This document shows, one piece after another, positions 5,617-6,837 of a stretch of 6,837 nucleotides of DNA. The notes beneath the pieces are model-generated. The model had not been told where the DNA came from. It made no database searches and saw only the letters and a list, made by a program, of their open reading frames with translations. The stretch lies in assembly GCA_025359705.1 (NCBI GenBank), contig JANYFS010000179.1, positions 1 through 6,837 on the forward strand, read 5' to 3'. How positions within the stretch are numbered: position 1 is the stretch's first letter; each line of letters starts with the position of its first letter. The position numbers and the translations under genes were made by a program. The DNA comes from Deinococcales bacterium. GTDB taxonomy: Bacteria > Deinococcota > Deinococci > Deinococcales > Deinococcaceae.

Positions 5617-6004
5617 AGTTGCACTAATTGGCCTCGAGTTTCATGGTCGGCATGGAGTTTTTGCCGAGGAAACCCGTCTGGGTGCGCGTTTTGTGGTGGA
5701 TGTAGAAATGGAATTTGTTTTTGCTAACATTCCAGACCGTGTGACCGAAACGGTGGACTATTCGGCGGTATATGCCTCGGTGCAAGATGAGGTGGCGGTG
5801 CGCCGTTACTATTTGATCGAAGTGCTTGCCAACACCATCGCCGAGCGCCTGATGCACGAGCAACCCCGCCTCGAGCGCCTGAATGTGCGGGTACACAAGC
5901 CGCACGCCCCACTGCCTGGGGTGTTTCGGGATGTGTACGCCGAGGTTTCCAGAGAACGGATCTCCAGAGAACGCCCCTCGAATGCGGGCGACCCCACCCC
6001 ATGA
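5609..6004 (+). CDS. folB: Dihydroneopterin aldolase FolB
   Basis: FolB cleaves 7,8-dihydroneopterin to 6-hydroxymethyl-7,8-dihydropterin and glycolaldehyde. The 131-residue protein has the family pattern: LEFHGRHGVFAEE with the conserved Glu near residue 21, DYSAVY, YYLIEVLANTIAE (the Glu-Val-Leu-Ala segment), and RVHKPHAPLPG with the catalytic Lys near residue 97. The ATG at 5609 puts the first strand (KVALIGLEFHG) in the usual place. The ribosome-binding site is poor. The family is usually about 120 residues, and the extra length is a C-terminal tail with SRERI/SRERP from a 15-bp duplication. The stop overlaps the folK start as ATGA, so the two are translationally coupled and catalyse consecutive steps. 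Confidence 0.95.
   Translation: MGKVALIGLEFHGRHGVFAEETRLGARFVVDVEMEFVFANIPDRVTETVDYSAVYASVQDEVAVRRYYLIEVLANTIAERLMHEQPRLERLNVRVHKPHAPLPGVFRDVYAEVSRERISRERPSNAGDPTP
5948..5977 (+). repeat. 15-bp tandem duplication at the folB 3' end
   Basis: TCCAGAGAACG recurs at 5948-5958 and 5963-5973 with a 15-bp period, in codon phase, encoding Ser-Arg-Glu-Arg-Ile and Ser-Arg-Glu-Arg-Pro. The last four bases of the units differ. It follows the final conserved strand (DVYAEV) of FolB. Confidence 0.75.
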
Positions 6005-6498
6005 CCCTCCAAGCACCCGCTCGAGCCTATATTGGGCTGGGTGGAAATCTAGGGAAGGTCCACCAGACTTTTGCGCTGGCCCTCGAGCGGATGGCGGCTT
6101 TTGGCACGATTCTTCAGCGCTCGAGCCTCTACCAAACCCCGCCTTGGGGCGATCTCGAGCAACCCGATTACCTCAATGCGGTTTTGGAATTTGAAACCCA
6201 TTGCACCCGTTTTGAACTGATCAATCTTCTGCTCGAGTTGGAAACCGATCTGGGGCGGGTGCGAGAACGCCTATGGATGCCCCGCAACATCGACTTGGAT
6301 TTGCTCAGCTATAACCACGATGTTTTGGATAGCAAGCTACTGATTTTACCCCATCCTAGAATGCACCAACGCGGTTTTGTTTTGCTGCCTTTGTACGAAA
6401 TTGCCCCAAATTGGCAACATCCTACCCTCCAGCAAAGCGCTACCGAGTTACTGGCCTTGGTGGATCTGAGCGGGATCACACGGGTAGGCGTATTGTAA
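6001..6498 (+). CDS. folK: 2-amino-4-hydroxy-6-hydroxymethyldihydropteridine pyrophosphokinase FolK
   Basis: FolK (HPPK) transfers pyrophosphate from ATP to 6-hydroxymethyl-7,8-dihydropterin, giving the substrate of FolP. The 165-residue protein has all the family motifs: YIGLGGNLG (10-18), SSLYQTPPWG (41-50) with QPDYLNAV after it, RVRERLWMPRNIDLDLL with the magnesium ligands Asp98 and Asp100, and LPHPRMHQRGFVLLPL. The length is typical. ATG 6001 overlaps the folB stop by 4 bp. It is the last gene of the block, followed by a 239-bp gap. No fusion to FolB or FolP is seen, unlike in some bacteria and eukaryotes. Confidence 0.96.
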   Translation: MTLQAPARAYIGLGGNLGKVHQTFALALERMAAFGTILQRSSLYQTPPWGDLEQPDYLNAVLEFETHCTRFELINLLLELETDLGRVRERLWMPRNIDLDLLSYNHDVLDSKLLILPHPRMHQRGFVLLPLYEIAPNWQHPTLQQSATELLALVDLSGITRVGVL

Positions 6499-6531
6499 GG
6501 TCAAGGCAGATGGCAAAAGCTAAAAAGCCTC

Positions 6532-6561
6532 GAGTCAAACACTGAGTCAAACACTCTTTTT
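6532..6561 (+). terminator. 12-bp tandem repeat and weak terminator candidate after folK
   Basis: GAGTCAAACACT is repeated exactly at 6532-6543 and 6544-6555, followed by CTTTTT. GAGT (6544-6547) can pair with ACTC (6553-6556) around a 5-nt loop directly before the T run, but a 4-bp stem is weak for an intrinsic terminator. The tandem duplication is certain. The terminator role is a guess based on its place 34 bp after the last gene of the operon. Confidence 0.35.
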
Positions 6562-6656
6562 CTAAACTTGCCATTCCTATAACCACGCATATCGCCGCGC
6601 ACCTAACCGCTTGATGTTTTGCCCTTAATCCTTCCCATAAACAATTCCTAAACCTT

Positions 6657-6683
6657 CTCAAGCTCGAGCCGTATATACTTGAG
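6657..6683. promoter_or_regulatory. Inverted repeat CTCAAG-15 nt-CTTGAG spanning a TATACT box
   Basis: Perfect 6-bp arms lie at 6657-6662 and 6678-6683. Between them are CTCGAG and the palindrome GTATATAC, and the right arm overlaps TATACT (6674-6679), a good -10 match without a clear -35. The arrangement could be an operator over a promoter for the downstream gene. The arms are short enough to occur by chance. Confidence 0.25.
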
Positions 6684-6714
6684 TTAGGTGTACGTTTAGG
6701 TCGCTCGAGTTGGG

Positions 6715-6732
6715 TATATTGAGTGCAGAGGA
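6715..6732 (+). promoter_or_regulatory. -10 box and Shine-Dalgarno before the last gene
   Basis: TATATT at 6715-6720 is a good -10 match, though the -35 region 17 bp upstream (ACGTTT, 6692-6697) is weak. AGAGGA at 6727-6732 is the best Shine-Dalgarno sequence in the window and ends 5 nt before ATG 6738, which supports that start. Confidence 0.45.
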
Positions 6733-6737
6733 TATTG

Positions 6738-6837
6738 ATGACACGTTTTGACGGAAAATATGAACTTTTAAATCCCATTCTCGAGGGTTCGGGAGTGGAT
6801 TTTACGCTGTCTGAGGCCCAAGACCAAAATGGTATGG
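6738..6837 (+). CDS. N-terminus of an unidentified protein (3' partial)
   Basis: An open frame from ATG 6738 runs off the right edge after 33 codons. The product begins MTRFDGKYELLNPILEGSGV and continues DFTLSEAQDQNGM. A strong Shine-Dalgarno sequence and a CTCGAG read as Leu-Glu, as in the other genes, support a real gene. 'GKYELL.PI' recalls the first strand of serine/threonine protein kinases (RYELLEPLG), but the glycine-rich loop is not clearly present, so no function is assigned. Confidence 0.6.
   Translation, partial: MTRFDGKYELLNPILEGSGVDFTLSEAQDQNGM

Larger units (their letters stand above)
6499..6737. other. 239-bp intergenic region after folK
   Basis: This is the only gap over 200 bp. 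It holds the 12-bp tandem repeat and weak terminator candidate (6532-6561), an inverted repeat (6657-6683), promoter-like A/T boxes near 6674 and 6715, and three CTCGAG copies. The stretch from about 6565 to 6650 shows nothing recognisable. A minus-strand frame is open across the gap but its product matches no family I know. Confidence 0.6.
148..6785. repeat. Highly iterated palindrome CTCGAG, 61 copies
   Basis: By hand count CTCGAG occurs 61 times, from 148-153 to 6780-6785, about one per 112 bp; about 2 are expected by chance in this length. It lies in every gene and in most gaps. Of 53 coding copies, 39 are in the frame CTC GAG (Leu-Glu); the other 14 are read as Ser-Ser/Ser-Arg or Xaa-Arg-Xaa. 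Eight copies lie in about 530 bp of noncoding DNA, a higher density than in genes. No longer fixed consensus is obvious, although the preceding base is mostly G or C. Confidence 0.9.

Noticed and set aside
344..5624. Many open minus-strand frames opposite uvrC, queE, queC and folP
   Set aside because: They lie opposite well-identified genes, show no family motifs, and open antisense frames are expected from the codon bias and the palindromic CTCGAG sites.
6476..6778. Minus-strand ORF of 100 residues across the folK downstream gap
   Set aside because: No recognisable domain, it overlaps both the folK end and the start of the next gene, and no convincing ribosome-binding site was seen.

Overview
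The window carries ordinary housekeeping genes, all on the plus strand, from a bacterium that is most likely in the order Deinococcales. The main basis is UvrC, which from memory closely resembles Deinococcus UvrC through its middle and C-terminal parts (for example GEYAMVQLFRMRGGRVVGRD and the block around IEGYDNSNLFGT). The joined folP-folB-folK order also fits. Base composition looks moderate rather than very GC-rich, which would suit one of the lower-GC members, but the species cannot be named from this window.

Layout: (1) 2-178, the last 58 codons of an upstream gene, probably a polysaccharide deacetylase. (2) 245-2140, uvrC, the nuclease subunit of nucleotide excision repair. (3) 2214-2639 queF, 2700-3104 queD, 3101-3907 queE and 3911-4618 queC, the preQ0/preQ1 part of queuosine biosynthesis. 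(4) 4599-5516 folP, 5609-6004 folB and 6001-6498 folK, three consecutive steps of folate synthesis. A possible 35-codon ORF (5509-5616) links folP to folB. (5) 6499-6737, a gap with a 12-bp tandem repeat, a weak terminator candidate and promoter-like sequence. (6) 6738-end, the first 33 codons of an unidentified gene. No RNA gene, insertion sequence, CRISPR array or convincing minus-strand gene was seen.

How the genes work together: dihydroneopterin triphosphate, made from GTP by GTP cyclohydrolase I (folE, not present here), feeds both groups. QueD, QueE and QueC turn it into preQ0 and QueF reduces preQ0 to preQ1 for tRNA modification. Once its phosphates are removed, FolB, FolK and FolP carry it to dihydropteroate. 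queD through folK are joined by 4-bp overlaps (queD/queE, folB/folK), a 3-nt gap (queE/queC) and a 20-bp overlap (queC/folP), so they look like one co-translated operon drawing on one pterin pool.

The unusual part is the DNA itself. By hand count the palindrome CTCGAG occurs 61 times in 6.8 kb, against about 2 expected. It is denser between genes than within them, so it behaves like a highly iterated palindrome and not only like a codon preference. In addition, short tandem duplications, most with a 12-bp period, sit at gene ends and junctions and lengthen several proteins in frame. These two patterns are the best candidates for something undescribed.
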